Part shown: piece by piece, positions 9,005 to 16,526 of the stretch | Layout of the letters: every line of letters begins with the position of its first letter | Numbering within the stretch: the first letter of the stretch is position 1 | Source of the DNA: an uncultured Eubacteriales bacterium | GTDB taxonomy: Bacteria; Bacillota; Clostridia; Oscillospirales; Acutalibacteraceae | Reading direction: 5' to 3' | NCBI GenBank assembly: GCA_910584745.1 | Contig: CAJUDG010000002.1 | Location: 186,001-250,000 of the forward strand | Length of the DNA stretch: 64,000 nucleotides | Notes under the pieces: model-generated | What the model saw: the letters and a program-made list of their open reading frames with translations, nothing else | Databases searched by the model: none | What the model was told of the DNA's origin: nothing | Position numbers and translations under genes: made by a program

Positions 9005-9536
9005 AGGACTGCACCTCAAAAAACTGCCCGCCGTCCGTGTCAGGAAGCTGGTCGCCGTTCATGCTGGCGTCGAAATAGATGGCAAGAAAGCGCTTGATAT
9101 CGCTCTTTCTCATGCGCCGCACCTCAAAGCCCTGCTCGGATATCACCTTTTCGATACGATTCACGGCCTGGAACACCTGGTCAGCTTTCATGCCTTTACA
9201 CCGGCTGATAAACAGGAACTGCCGGGCGGTCGCCATCTCTGCCTGGGCCCGGTCGAGTATTTCCATGTCCTGCTCCAAGAGCTGGCGCACCAGCGGGTTC
9301 CCTTCCTCCTGGAGCCGTCCCCGCAGGTACGCTTGGTTATCATCGAAACACTCGCAGGAGTCGTTGCAGGTAATTTCGATATCAGGAATGGCGGACAGCA
9401 CCATCATCAGGTGCCTGATTTTAATCTCGATATTCGTATGGGACAGCACCGAGATGTTGGTGGGGGACACCAGAAAAAATAAAAGCTCGCCACGGTGGGT
9501 GGCAAGCCCGTATCTGGTGAAATTTTGAATACCCAT
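8988..9536 (-). CDS. Conjugative-element protein, probably 5'-truncated
   Basis: About 182 residues from an internal ATG (GIQNFTRYGLATHRGEL). It has a hydrophobic strand ELLFFLVSPTNISVLSH, an acidic CNDSCECFDDNQ patch, and a long helical stretch rich in Glu, Gln and Arg ending MNGDQLPDTDGGQFFE. It precedes the sortase and VirB4 genes and overlaps the sortase start, so it belongs to the same conjugation operon. I recall similar proteins beside VirB4 on Tn1549-like elements, but cannot assign a function. Upstream of 9536 the frame runs antisense into an unrelated fragment, which suggests the true N-terminus was lost at the junction. Confidence 0.6.
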   Translation of the reverse strand: MGIQNFTRYGLATHRGELLFFLVSPTNISVLSHTNIEIKIRHLMMVLSAIPDIEITCNDSCECFDDNQAYLRGRLQEEGNPLVRQLLEQDMEILDRAQAEMATARQFLFISRCKGMKADQVFQAVNRIEKVISEQGFEVRRMRKSDIKRFLAIYFDASMNGDQLPDTDGGQFFEVQSYEPED

Positions 9537-9973
9537 ATGACAGTTCCTATATTCATGACAGTCAGGATCTGAACAGCTCCAACCCCAAGGATGTAAGAGA
9601 TGATTACGATCTTGCAACTGGCACAATCATGTCCTATATGGCCCCCAACTTCTGTCGCTATGCTTACAATGATGATCATAGTTCTAATCAGGCCCCTCTC
9701 AATGGTGTAGGTGTTACTGGTGAGGCTGGCTATTTTGGCTCTGATGTTACCAATTATAGCATCATTAACTCGGTTTGTCAGGAGACTATTGCGAATTTTA
9801 GCCTTGGTAATCAGGTATCTTTCGGTGTAGCATTCGACGAGGCTACTTGCCAGATCTATCTGTTAGTCGTTGAGGAAGAAGGTCAGCTTGGGTATATGGA
9901 TAACTACAATCAGAACGTAAGGGTTGACGACAACTACGCTGTAAAGGGTTTCTACCTGGACGGCCATGACTAA
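9521..9973 (+). pseudogene. C-terminal fragment, possibly of a metzincin-type protease
   Basis: An open frame without a start codon at its beginning (in-frame TGA at 9518-9520) that runs to TAA at 9973, about 150 residues. It reads HDSQDLN, then LATGTIMSYMAPNF, then SIINSVCQETIANFS. A His-Asp pair followed by TIMSYM resembles the last zinc-ligand segment and Met-turn of metzincin proteases; the HExxHxxG part would have been upstream and is gone. Codon use is more AT-rich than the neighbours. It starts where the conjugative remnant ends, so the junction cut it. The family assignment is tentative. Confidence 0.4.
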
Positions 9974-10026
9974 TAACAAGTAGACAAAATAGAAATAGAA
10001 GAAGTTGAATATATCATAGAACGACG

Positions 10027-10058
10027 GAACCCCGGCCTTATGGTCAGGGGTTCTTTTT
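10027..10058 (+). terminator. Terminator after the protease-like fragment
   Basis: GAACCCC (10027-10033) pairs with GGGGTTC (10047-10053) across a 13-base loop and is followed by TTTTT. Confidence 0.7.
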
Positions 10059-10106
10059 ATAATCTCTTATTTTAAAAAGCTGTATTATACAAATGGAGGT
10101 GTTTGA

Positions 10107-10211
10107 ATGTTAGGCCCAGTATTAACATCTAAGGAATGGTTTATAGTAACGGCTCTATCGTTAGTGTTCTTAGTTTTTAGTTATTTATCAGTAAGGTGCG
10201 AGAAGAAGTAA
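10107..10211 (+). CDS. 34-residue membrane peptide
   Basis: Short frame with a strong GGAGGTG site 6 bases before ATG. The peptide begins MLGPVLTSKEW, has a single hydrophobic segment (about residues 12-28, rich in Leu, Val, Phe), and ends SVRCEKK, a positively charged tail as in small single-pass membrane proteins. A second 34-residue peptide with the same MLG opening follows 13 bases later, again with a consensus ribosome site. The paired layout and good ribosome sites favour real translation. Function unknown; toxin-like, regulatory or bacteriocin-like peptides are possibilities. Confidence 0.5.
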   Translation: MLGPVLTSKEWFIVTALSLVFLVFSYLSVRCEKK

Positions 10212-10224
10212 GGAGGTTTTAATA

Positions 10225-10329
10225 ATGTTAGGTATAATAAACGTAATGGGGCCTTGGCGGGTACTGTTAGCTATTCTATCGTTAATAGGTCTTAGAATTG
10301 GGAATTTCTCATGGATTGGGGATTTTTGA
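10225..10329 (+). CDS. 34-residue hydrophobic peptide
   Basis: The second of two adjacent small frames. AAGGAGG lies 7 bases before ATG. The peptide begins MLGIINVMGPW, has a hydrophobic core VLLAILSLIGL, and ends GNFSWIGDF. Same length as its neighbour and same first three residues, but little further identity, so common descent is not certain. No recognisable family. It ends just before a stretch with no further genes. Confidence 0.45.
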   Translation: MLGIINVMGPWRVLLAILSLIGLRIGNFSWIGDF

Positions 10330-10643
10330 AAGTATATAACAAAAGTCTTTGCGAAAGTAGACCCCAGCCGGTTTGACTGGGGTTGGTGGTGAGAGTATCG
10401 AGTGCGCGGCGGGGTGTTTATAGCGTGTTTTTCCCTTATTTTTCCCCATTTGGGGGTTAATGTGGGTGGTTTCTCGTGTGAGTGGGTGCAATGAAAAAGC
10501 GAGAATGACGGAGAAAATGGGAGAAAAAGGGAGGTGGTTAAATTGGGTGGGGATAGTGCGGGAAATTCGGTTCCTGCCGCAAAGCCAAAACGCCAAATTT
10601 TCATCTGCGTTTTTGACTTTTCAAATCCAGGCTTTTGAAACGC
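10330..10643. other. Gene-free stretch
   Basis: No convincing gene on either strand. It contains a small CCCCAG/CTGGGG hairpin near 10361 with no T-run. A 138-codon minus-strand frame here (10188-10604) has no ribosome site and erratic composition. Confidence 0.5.
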
Positions 10644-10671
10644 AAAAAACCGCGTGGTTACGCGGTTTTTT
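10644..10671. terminator. Bidirectional terminator after tRNA-Pro
   Basis: Perfect 12-bp stem AAAAAACCGCGT / ACGCGGTTTTTT with a GGTT loop. It gives a T-run on both strands and sits 30 bases past the 3' end of the tRNA. Confidence 0.85.
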
Positions 10672-10700
10672 GCCCAAATATCTTTTTGGTTTTCCTAGGA

Positions 10701-10776
10701 TGGTCGGAGTGACAGGATTCGAACCTGCGGCCTCAACATCCCAAATGTCGCGCGCTACCAACTGCGCCACACCCCG
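10701..10776 (-). tRNA. tRNA-Pro (anticodon UGG)
   Basis: 76 bases on the minus strand including an encoded CCA. The acceptor stem CGGGGTG pairs with CACTCCG. The anticodon stem CGACA/TGTTG encloses the loop TTTGGGA, giving anticodon TGG. The T arm holds GGTTCGAATCC. A perfect-consensus promoter lies upstream and a strong hairpin downstream, so it is transcribed alone. Its 3' end faces the conjugative-element remnant, as expected for a tRNA used as an integration site. Confidence 0.97.
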
Positions 10777-10787
10777 ACGGCCTTTCT

Positions 10788-10816
10788 ATTATATATGATA
10801 AATACCGGGGTGTCAA
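10788..10816 (-). promoter_or_regulatory. Promoter of tRNA-Pro
   Basis: Exact sigma-A consensus on the minus strand: TTGACA (10811-10816), 17 bases, TATAAT (10788-10793). Confidence 0.93.
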
Positions 10817-10869
10817 CCGATAGCGGAGGGAAAATTTTAAGAAAACGTAAATTTATTTTGAAAAAAGAC

Positions 10870-10898
10870 TTGCAAAATACCAGGGGTTGTGGTAATAT
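10870..10898 (+). promoter_or_regulatory. Promoter of the ribosomal supercluster
   Basis: TTGCAA (10870-10875), 17 bases, TAATAT (10893-10898), about 340 bases before rpsJ. It is the best plus-strand promoter ahead of the cluster. Confidence 0.7.
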
Positions 10899-11242
10899 AA
10901 GCAGGTACGATTGCCAAATGGGTATTTATACCCTGATATGCGTTGAAGCGGGAGGTTGCGGCCCTTGAGTTCACGTTGTGAACTCAGCCGGTTTTTCCGT
11001 GGAGTATGTCCGATTTTAAACCGGGCGAAGGAATCTGAGAGCGTTGGAACCGCCGGGCAGCCCCCGGCAGGCCTGATGTGCGTTTGTCAGATGAAGCTGT
11101 GAGTTTCGGCTCTGTCCCCGGGGTCTGCCGCGCTTTTTGCGTGGTGCGGACTGCCGGTTTTTCTATGAGGTCCGAGGAAACACCCGGGACAGTGTTGGAA
11201 AAAGCAAGACGCCCAAGAACGATTTAGGAGGCGGTTATAAAC
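10899..11242 (+). promoter_or_regulatory. Long structured leader of rpsJ
   Basis: About 340 untranslated bases between the promoter and rpsJ. They contain a perfect 9-bp hairpin (10966-10986), a second GC-rich hairpin around 11124-11150 (CCGCGC/GCGTGG with outer pairing), and the string GCCGGTTTTTC after each hairpin (near 10987 and 11153). No peptide with a ribosome site was seen. The layout suggests transcript control of the operon, but no known ribosomal-protein leader was recognised. Confidence 0.5.
10959..10996 (+). terminator. Attenuator-like hairpin in the rpsJ leader
   Basis: CGGC (10959-10962) pairs with GCCG (10987-10990) around the perfect stem TGAGTTCAC/GTGAACTCA with a GTT loop, then GTTTTT follows. 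This has the form of an intrinsic terminator, yet lies inside the leader of an essential operon, so it would have to act conditionally. Confidence 0.5.
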
Positions 11243-11554
11243 ATGGCAGTCAAAGAAAAGATCAGGATCAGGATCAAGGGGTACGACCACCAGCTGGTGG
11301 ACCAGTCCGCGGAGAAGATAGTCGCTACGGCGAAGCGCACGGGCGCCAGGGTCTCCGGGCCGGTGCCGCTGCCCACGGAGAAGCAGGTCGTCACGATACT
11401 CAGGGCCGTCCACAAGTACAAGGACAGCCGCGAGCAGTTCGAGCTGCGCACCCACAAGAGACTGATCGACATCCTCCGGCCCAGCAACAAGACTGTTGAA
11501 GCCATGATGGGCCTGGAGCTCCCCGCCGGCGTCGAGATCGAGATAAAGCTGTAA
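11243..11554 (+). CDS. rpsJ: 30S ribosomal protein S10
   Basis: 103 residues, normal length. It starts AVKEKIRIRIKGYDHQLVDQ and contains the conserved RTHKRLIDI segment near the C-terminus. S10 sits in the head of the 30S subunit and, as NusE, also joins antitermination complexes. First gene of the supercluster, with an AGGAGGCGG site and a long leader that probably sets the level of everything downstream. Confidence 0.99.
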   Translation: MAVKEKIRIRIKGYDHQLVDQSAEKIVATAKRTGARVSGPVPLPTEKQVVTILRAVHKYKDSREQFELRTHKRLIDILRPSNKTVEAMMGLELPAGVEIEIKL

Positions 11555-11694
11555 GGCTTTTTGGACTTCTCGGTCCTGGCCTACTGAAGCGGATCCGGTC
11601 ATGTCGATAGGCGTTCCCGCTTATCGACCAATAACCTAGCGGGACTTTCGTTATATAGTTTAGGAAGGTCCCAGGAGTAGAAAGGAAGCAGAAC

Positions 11695-12327
11695 ATGAAA
11701 AAAGGGATCATCGGAAAGAAGATCGGCATGACGCAGATCTTCGACGACAAGGGCAAGGTCATACCGGTAACGGTTGTAGAGGCCGGGCCCTGCGTCGTGA
11801 CCCAGAAGAAGACAGTGGAGACCGACGGCTATGACGCGGTGCAGCTGGGCTTCGGGGATCAGAAGCCCCAGCGGGTATCAAAGCCCCTTACGGGCCACTT
11901 CAAGAAGGGCGGCGTCGCCCCCAAGAAGACCCTCCGCGAGCTCAGGCTCGAGGACATCAGCGCCCTCAACGTGGGCGACCTCATCAAGGCCGACGCCTTT
12001 GAGGCCGGCGAGCGTGTGGACGTTACCGGTACCAGCAAGGGCAAGGGCTACGCCGGCGTTATCAAGCGCTGGAATTTCCACCGCCTGAAGGAGAGCCACG
12101 GCTCGGGCCCCGTCGCAAGACACGGCGGCTCCAACGGCGCGTGCTCGTCCCCCTCCCGGGTCTGGAAGGGCCTGAAGATGGCGGGCCATCTGGGCGCGGA
12201 GACAGTCACCGTGCAGAACCTCATGGTCGCCAAGGTGGACGCGGAGAACAATCTCATCGCCATCAAGGGCGCAATACCCGGCCCCAACGGCGGCGTGGTC
12301 ATCGTGCGCGACAGCGTGAAAGCGTAA
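11695..12327 (+). CDS. rplC: 50S ribosomal protein L3
   Basis: 210 residues, opening KKGIIGKKIGMTQIFDDKG. L3 binds 23S rRNA near the peptidyl-transferase centre and starts 50S assembly. The HGGSNGACSSPSRVWKG loop corresponds to the central extension that reaches the active site. A 140-base gap separates it from rpsJ and holds a TCGATA-G-GCG/CGC-T-TATCGA hairpin at 11604-11627 and another around GGGAC/GTCCC, so there may be internal control there. Confidence 0.99.
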   Translation: MKKGIIGKKIGMTQIFDDKGKVIPVTVVEAGPCVVTQKKTVETDGYDAVQLGFGDQKPQRVSKPLTGHFKKGGVAPKKTLRELRLEDISALNVGDLIKADAFEAGERVDVTGTSKGKGYAGVIKRWNFHRLKESHGSGPVARHGGSNGACSSPSRVWKGLKMAGHLGAETVTVQNLMVAKVDAENNLIAIKGAIPGPNGGVVIVRDSVKA

Positions 12328-12345
12328 GGGGAGGAGGAATGAAGA

Positions 12346-12969
12346 ATGGCTGAAGTAGCAGTTTTGAACATGCAGGGCAAGGAGGTCGGCAGGCAGGAGC
12401 TTAGCGATTCCGTGTTCGGCATAGAGCCCAACGTCCCTGTTATGAACGATATGGTGAAGAATTATCTTGCCAATCAGCGCCAGGGCACCCAGTCCGCCCT
12501 GACCCGCAGCGAGGTCTCCGGCGGCGGCAGGAAGCCCTGGAGGCAGAAGGGCACAGGCCGCGCCCGCCAGGGCAGCACCAGGGCCCCCCAGTGGACCCAC
12601 GGCGGCGTTGTATTCGCCCCGAAGCCCAGGGATTACAGCTATACCCTCAACAAGAAGGTCAGGAGGCTTGCGATGAAGTCCGCCCTCTCCTCCAAGGTGC
12701 AGGACGGCGAGATGATAGTCATCGACAAGATAGCCTTAGAGGGCTTTAAGACCAAGGACATCGCCGCCATGCTCAAGGCCGTCGGCAGCGAGAAGAAGGC
12801 GCTCATCGTCCTGGACAGCGTGGACGAGAAGGTCATAAAGAGCGCGGGGAACATCCCCGGCGTGAAGACCGCCCAGGTGAATACCCTGAACGTGTACGAC
12901 ATTCTGGGCGCCGACAAGTTCATTGTCGTGCAGGGCGCCGTGCAGAAGATAGAGGAGGTGTACGCATGA
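12346..12969 (+). CDS. rplD: 50S ribosomal protein L4
   Basis: 207 residues. The extended loop rich in Gly, Arg and Gln (residues about 45-100, including GGGRKPWRQKGTGRARQG) lines the exit tunnel. In enteric bacteria L4 represses the S10 operon; whether it does so here is unknown, but the long leader of rpsJ invites the question. The stop overlaps the rplW start. Confidence 0.99.
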   Translation: MAEVAVLNMQGKEVGRQELSDSVFGIEPNVPVMNDMVKNYLANQRQGTQSALTRSEVSGGGRKPWRQKGTGRARQGSTRAPQWTHGGVVFAPKPRDYSYTLNKKVRRLAMKSALSSKVQDGEMIVIDKIALEGFKTKDIAAMLKAVGSEKKALIVLDSVDEKVIKSAGNIPGVKTAQVNTLNVYDILGADKFIVVQGAVQKIEEVYA

Positions 12970-13259
12970 TGGAAGCCCATGATATCATTATCCGCCCCAT
13001 CATCACCGAGAAGACCATGGACGGCAACACCCAGAAGAAATACACCTTCGAGGTGGCGAAGGACGCCACCAAGATAGACGTAAAGAGGGCCGTGGAGGCC
13101 GCCTTCGGCGTTAAGGTCAGCAAGGTCAACACCCTCCACGTGCGCGGTAGGCTTCGCCGCCAGGGGCGTTACCAGGGCTACACCAGAAGCTGGAAGAAGG
13201 CCGTGGTGACCCTTACTGAGGAGAGCCGGACCATTGAGTTCTTCGAGAGCATGGTCTAA
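12966..13259 (+). CDS. rplW: 50S ribosomal protein L23
   Basis: 97 residues, with the motif DIIIRPIITEKTM at the start and NTLHVRGRLRRQGRYQGYT. L23 surrounds the tunnel exit and docks trigger factor and SRP. The ATG overlaps the rplD stop (ATGA), so translation is coupled; a second ATG at 12969 is an alternative start. Confidence 0.99.
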   Translation: MMEAHDIIIRPIITEKTMDGNTQKKYTFEVAKDATKIDVKRAVEAAFGVKVSKVNTLHVRGRLRRQGRYQGYTRSWKKAVVTLTEESRTIEFFESMV

Positions 13260-13305
13260 GACCGGGCACTGAGTATCAAAGCGACTAGGAGAGTGAACAG
13301 AAGAC

Positions 13306-14139
13306 ATGGCAATAAAGAATTATAAGCCGACTACCGCGGCGCGCCGGAACATGTCCGTTACGGACTATACCGTCCTCTCTAAGGGCGGCCCGGAGAAGAG
13401 CCTGCTGGCCCCTCTGGGCAATAAATCCGGCCGCAACAGCTATGGCAGGATAACCGTCCGCCACCGCGGCGGCGCCAACCGAAAGAAGTACCGCATAATC
13501 GATTTCAAGCGTCAGAAGCACGATATGACCGCCGTGGTGCAGACCATCGAGTACGACCCCAACCGCTCGGCGTTCATCGCCCTTTTGCAGTATGAGGACG
13601 GGGAGAAGAGCTATATAATAGCCCCCAACGGCATCAAGGTGGGGGACAAGATAGTCTCCGGGGCCGAGGCCGACATCAAGCCCGGCAACGCGCTGCCCCT
13701 TAAAAACATCCCCACCGGCACCTTCATCCACAACGTGGAGCTGTACCCCGGCAAGGGGGCCCAGCTGGCAAGGGCCGCGGGCATCATGGCCCAGCTGATG
13801 GCAAAGGAGAACGGCATGGCGCTTCTGAGGCTGCCCTCTGGCGAGCTTCGCAACGTGCCGGACAGCTGCATGGCATCTATCGGCCAGGTCAGCAATATCG
13901 ACCATGAGAACGTGAAGATAGGCAAGGCCGGCAGAAAGCGCCACATGGGCTGGCGGCCCACCGTGCGCGGCTCGGTCATGAACCCCAACGACCACCCCCA
14001 CGGCGGCGGCGAGGGCAAGAGCCCCGTTGGCCGTCCGGGACCCGTGACCCCCTGGGGCAAGCCGGCGCTGGGCTATAAGACCAGAAAGCACCATAAGAGC
14101 AGCGACAAGTTCATTGTCCGGCGCCGTAACGGCAAGTAA
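13306..14139 (+). CDS. rplB: 50S ribosomal protein L2
   Basis: 277 residues, full length. It shows AIKNYKPTTAARRNM at the N-terminus, GRNSYGRITVRHRGGANRK, and near the C-terminus the conserved NPNDHPHGGGEG stretch, whose histidine is important for peptidyl transfer. L2 binds 23S rRNA and joins the subunits. Confidence 0.99.
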   Translation: MAIKNYKPTTAARRNMSVTDYTVLSKGGPEKSLLAPLGNKSGRNSYGRITVRHRGGANRKKYRIIDFKRQKHDMTAVVQTIEYDPNRSAFIALLQYEDGEKSYIIAPNGIKVGDKIVSGAEADIKPGNALPLKNIPTGTFIHNVELYPGKGAQLARAAGIMAQLMAKENGMALLRLPSGELRNVPDSCMASIGQVSNIDHENVKIGKAGRKRHMGWRPTVRGSVMNPNDHPHGGGEGKSPVGRPGPVTPWGKPALGYKTRKHHKSSDKFIVRRRNGK

Positions 14140-14163
14140 GCACGGGAAAGGAGCATAACGAGA

Positions 14164-14436
14164 ATGAGCAGAAGTCTTAAAAAGGGACCTTTTGTACAGC
14201 CCGTGCTGCTGAAAAGGATCCAGGCTATGAACGAGGCCGGGGAGAAGAAGATAGTGAAGACCTGGAGCAGGGCTTCCATGATCTTCCCGGATTTCGTGGG
14301 CCATACCATCGCGGTGCACGACGGCCGCAAGCATGTGCCGGTATACGTTACCGAGGACATGGTCGGACACAAGCTGGGCGAGTTCGCCCCAACCAGGACC
14401 TTTAAGGGCCACACCGGTTCCAAGACCGGCAAATAA
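14164..14436 (+). CDS. rpsS: 30S ribosomal protein S19
   Basis: 90 residues beginning SRSLKKGPFVQPVLLKRI, with the conserved HDGRKHVPVYVTEDMVGHKL block. S19 lies in the 30S head next to S13 and the A-site finger. AAAGGAG site; follows rplB by 24 bases. Confidence 0.99.
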   Translation: MSRSLKKGPFVQPVLLKRIQAMNEAGEKKIVKTWSRASMIFPDFVGHTIAVHDGRKHVPVYVTEDMVGHKLGEFAPTRTFKGHTGSKTGK

Positions 14437-14456
14437 GCGAAAGGAGAGAGCTAGAA

Positions 14457-14792
14457 ATGGAAGCGAAAGCAACGCTGAACTATACCCGCATCTCTCCCCG
14501 CAAGGTGGGCCTGGTGCTGGACCTGATACGCAATAAGCCCGTGGACCTTGCCGCGGCCATCTTGGAGAACACCCCCAAGGCCGCCTGCGAGGACCTCGGG
14601 AAGCTCTTGAAGTCCGCCGTTTCCAACGCGGAGAACAACTTCCAGATGGACAAGGGGAGCCTGTATGTCTCAAAGTGCTTCGTGACCCCCGGGCCGATCC
14701 TTAAGAGGATACGCGCCAAGGACCACGGCAGGGCGCACAGGATCCTGAAGCGGACCAGCCACATCACCATCGTTGTGGCCGAGAAAGAGTAA
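14457..14792 (+). CDS. rplV: 50S ribosomal protein L22
   Basis: 111 residues; NYTRISPRKVGLVLDLIR at the start and GRAHRILKRTSHITIVV at the end, the latter from the beta-hairpin that lines the nascent-chain tunnel. L22 is a macrolide-resistance site in other bacteria; nothing unusual is seen in this copy. Confidence 0.99.
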   Translation: MEAKATLNYTRISPRKVGLVLDLIRNKPVDLAAAILENTPKAACEDLGKLLKSAVSNAENNFQMDKGSLYVSKCFVTPGPILKRIRAKDHGRAHRILKRTSHITIVVAEKE

Positions 14793-14803
14793 GGAGGGAC
14801 ATT

Positions 14804-15568
14804 ATGGGACAGAAAGTCAATCCCCACGGCCTTCGCGTGGGTGTGATAAAGGACTGGGATTCCCGGTGGTTCGCCAAGGACAACGTCTTCGGCGACACCC
14901 TGGTAGAGGACTATAACCTGAGGAAGGTCCTGAAAAAGCAGCTGTACCAGGCGGGCATCCCGAAGATAGAGATAGAGCGCGACGCCTCTAAGGTGCGCAT
15001 CCATATCCACTGCGCGAAGCCCGGCATGGTGATAGGCAAGGGCGGCACGGAGATCGAGAAGCTCCGCCAGCAGTGCGAGAAGATGCTCGGTAAGCCCGTG
15101 GTCATCAACATCGTGGAGGTCCGCCAGCCGGATCTGAACGCACAGCTGGTGGCCGAGAACATCGCCTCTCAGCTGGAGCGCCGCATAAGCTTCCGCCGGG
15201 CCATGAAGGGCTGCATCGGCAGGAGCATGAGGCTTGGGGCCAAGGGCATAAAGACCAAGGTCTCCGGCCGTCTTGGCGGCGCCGAGATAGCCCGCAGCGA
15301 GGAGTACCACGACGGCACCATCCCGCTGCAGACCTTAAGGGCCGACATCGACTACGGCTTTGCCGAGGCCGCCACCACCTATGGGCGCATAGGCGTCAAG
15401 GTGTGGCTGTATAAGGGCGAGGTCCTCAATGATAACCGCGACAGCCGTTCTGAGCGCGCGCCCAGGGGCGACCGCAGCGACCGTCCCCGCAGGGACGACC
15501 GCAGGCCCAGGGGCGACCGCAACGACCGCGGACCGAGAAGAGATAACAGGGAAGGGGGGCGCAGGTAA
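14804..15568 (+). CDS. rpsC: 30S ribosomal protein S3
   Basis: 254 residues. The first 210 are a normal S3: GQKVNPHGLRVGVIKDWDSR, then the KH domain with VIGKGGTEIEKL. The last 40 or so are an added Arg/Asp tail built of repeated RGDR, RRDDR and DNRDS-like units, longer than in Bacillus S3 and probably disordered. Such basic-acidic tails recur among clostridial S3 proteins. S3 shapes the mRNA entry channel. Confidence 0.99.
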   Translation: MGQKVNPHGLRVGVIKDWDSRWFAKDNVFGDTLVEDYNLRKVLKKQLYQAGIPKIEIERDASKVRIHIHCAKPGMVIGKGGTEIEKLRQQCEKMLGKPVVINIVEVRQPDLNAQLVAENIASQLERRISFRRAMKGCIGRSMRLGAKGIKTKVSGRLGGAEIARSEEYHDGTIPLQTLRADIDYGFAEAATTYGRIGVKVWLYKGEVLNDNRDSRSERAPRGDRSDRPRRDDRRPRGDRNDRGPRRDNREGGRR

Positions 15569-15991
15569 ATGCTGATGCCAAAGCGCGTGAAATACCGCAG
15601 GGTCCAGAGGGGCCGCATGAAGGGTAAGGCTATGCGCGGCAACAAGGTGACCTATGGCGATTACGGCCTGCAGGCCCTGGAGCCCGCATGGATAAAGTCC
15701 AACCAGATCGAGGCCGCCCGTGTGGCCATGACCCGTTACTGCAAGCGTTTCGGTAAGGTCTGGATAAAGATATTCCCCGACAAGCCCGTTACCCAGAAGC
15801 CCGCCGAGACCCGAATGGGATCCGGTAAAGGCTCGCCCGAATACTGGGTGGCCGTCGTCAAGCCCGGCAGGGTGATGTTCGAGCTGGGCGGAGTTCCCGA
15901 AGCCACCGCCAGGGAGGCTTTGAGACTGGCCGCCGCCAAGCTCCCCATCAAGTGCAAATTCGTAGCAAAAGAAACGGAGGCGCAGTCATGA
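15569..15991 (+). CDS. rplP: 50S ribosomal protein L16
   Basis: 140 residues beginning LMPKRVKYRRVQRGRMKG, with PVTQKPAETRMGSGKG in the conserved core. L16 helps place the tRNA acceptor arms. The ATG follows the rpsC stop with no gap, and the stop overlaps rpmC, so the three are translated in tandem. Confidence 0.99.
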   Translation: MLMPKRVKYRRVQRGRMKGKAMRGNKVTYGDYGLQALEPAWIKSNQIEAARVAMTRYCKRFGKVWIKIFPDKPVTQKPAETRMGSGKGSPEYWVAVVKPGRVMFELGGVPEATAREALRLAAAKLPIKCKFVAKETEAQS

Positions 15992-16191
15992 AGGCTTCAG
16001 AGATCAGAGAATTGACAGCCGACGAGCTGAACACCAAGCTTTCCGACCTAAAGGCGGAGCTTTTCAACCTGCGTTTCCAGCTCGCTATCAATCAGCTCGA
16101 TAACCCCATGCGTATCAAGGCCGTGAAGAAGGACATCGCCCGCGTAAAGACCGTCATACGCGAGAACGAGCTGCAGGCCGGGAACGCCTAA
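15988..16191 (+). CDS. rpmC: 50S ribosomal protein L29
   Basis: 67 residues, KASEIRELTADELNTKL then LFNLRFQLAINQLDNP, the family signature. The start is the ATG at 15988 that overlaps the rplP stop; a longer frame from 15952 is out of character. L29 sits next to L23 at the exit tunnel. Confidence 0.98.
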   Translation: MKASEIRELTADELNTKLSDLKAELFNLRFQLAINQLDNPMRIKAVKKDIARVKTVIRENELQAGNA

Positions 16192-16211
16192 CGGGAAGGG
16201 AGGATAACGAA

Positions 16212-16469
16212 GTGAGCGAAAGAAGCATGAGAAAGACCGCGGTAGGCCGCGTGGTAAGCAATAAGATGGATAAGACCGTGGTGGTGGCCATACAGGACAG
16301 CGTGAAGCACCCCATGTACGGCAAGATAATCAAGCGCACCGTGAAGCGCAAGGCCCACGACGAGGAGAACGCCTGCAATGTGGGCGACCGCGTGCGCATC
16401 ATGGAGACCAGGCCCATCTCCAAGGACAAGAGATGGCGGCTGGTGGAGATCATCGAGAAGGCGAAGTAA
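16212..16469 (+). CDS. rpsQ: 30S ribosomal protein S17
   Basis: 85 residues with GTG start at 16212. RKTAVGRVVSNKMDKTVVV and HDEENACNVGDRVRI are standard S17 segments. It binds 16S rRNA early in 30S assembly. AGGGAGGA ribosome site. Confidence 0.99.
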   Translation: MSERSMRKTAVGRVVSNKMDKTVVVAIQDSVKHPMYGKIIKRTVKRKAHDEENACNVGDRVRIMETRPISKDKRWRLVEIIEKAK

Positions 16470-16526
16470 GTTAGGGGCACAGCATAGCCCATGGCTTATG
16501 AAGCCAAGTAAAAGGAGGAACAAACT

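Larger units (their letters stand above)
5514..9536 (-). mobile_element. Remnant of an integrative conjugative element
   Basis: Five co-directional minus-strand genes of the kind carried by clostridial Tn1549/CTn-type elements: a conjugation-associated protein, class B sortase, VirB4-like ATPase, VirD4-like coupling ATPase and a small HTH protein. There is no relaxase, integrase, VirB6 or NlpC/P60 gene, and both ATPases are truncated at one deletion junction, so the fragment cannot mobilise itself. It lies beside the 3' end of tRNA-Pro (10701), a common integration target, although AT-rich scraps sit between them and no attachment-site repeat was found by eye. Confidence 0.8.

Noticed and set aside
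10188..10604. 138-codon minus-strand frame in the gene-poor stretch
   Set aside because: No ribosome site, odd composition, and overlaps the two better-supported small plus-strand genes.
10460..10798. 112-codon plus-strand frame ending in GVTGFEPAASTSQMSRATN
   Set aside because: This is the antisense of the tRNA-Pro gene; that peptide string is a well-known spurious translation of tRNA sequence.
13285..14673. 462-codon minus-strand frame opposite rplB-rpsS-rplV
   Set aside because: Antisense shadow with no recognisable domain.
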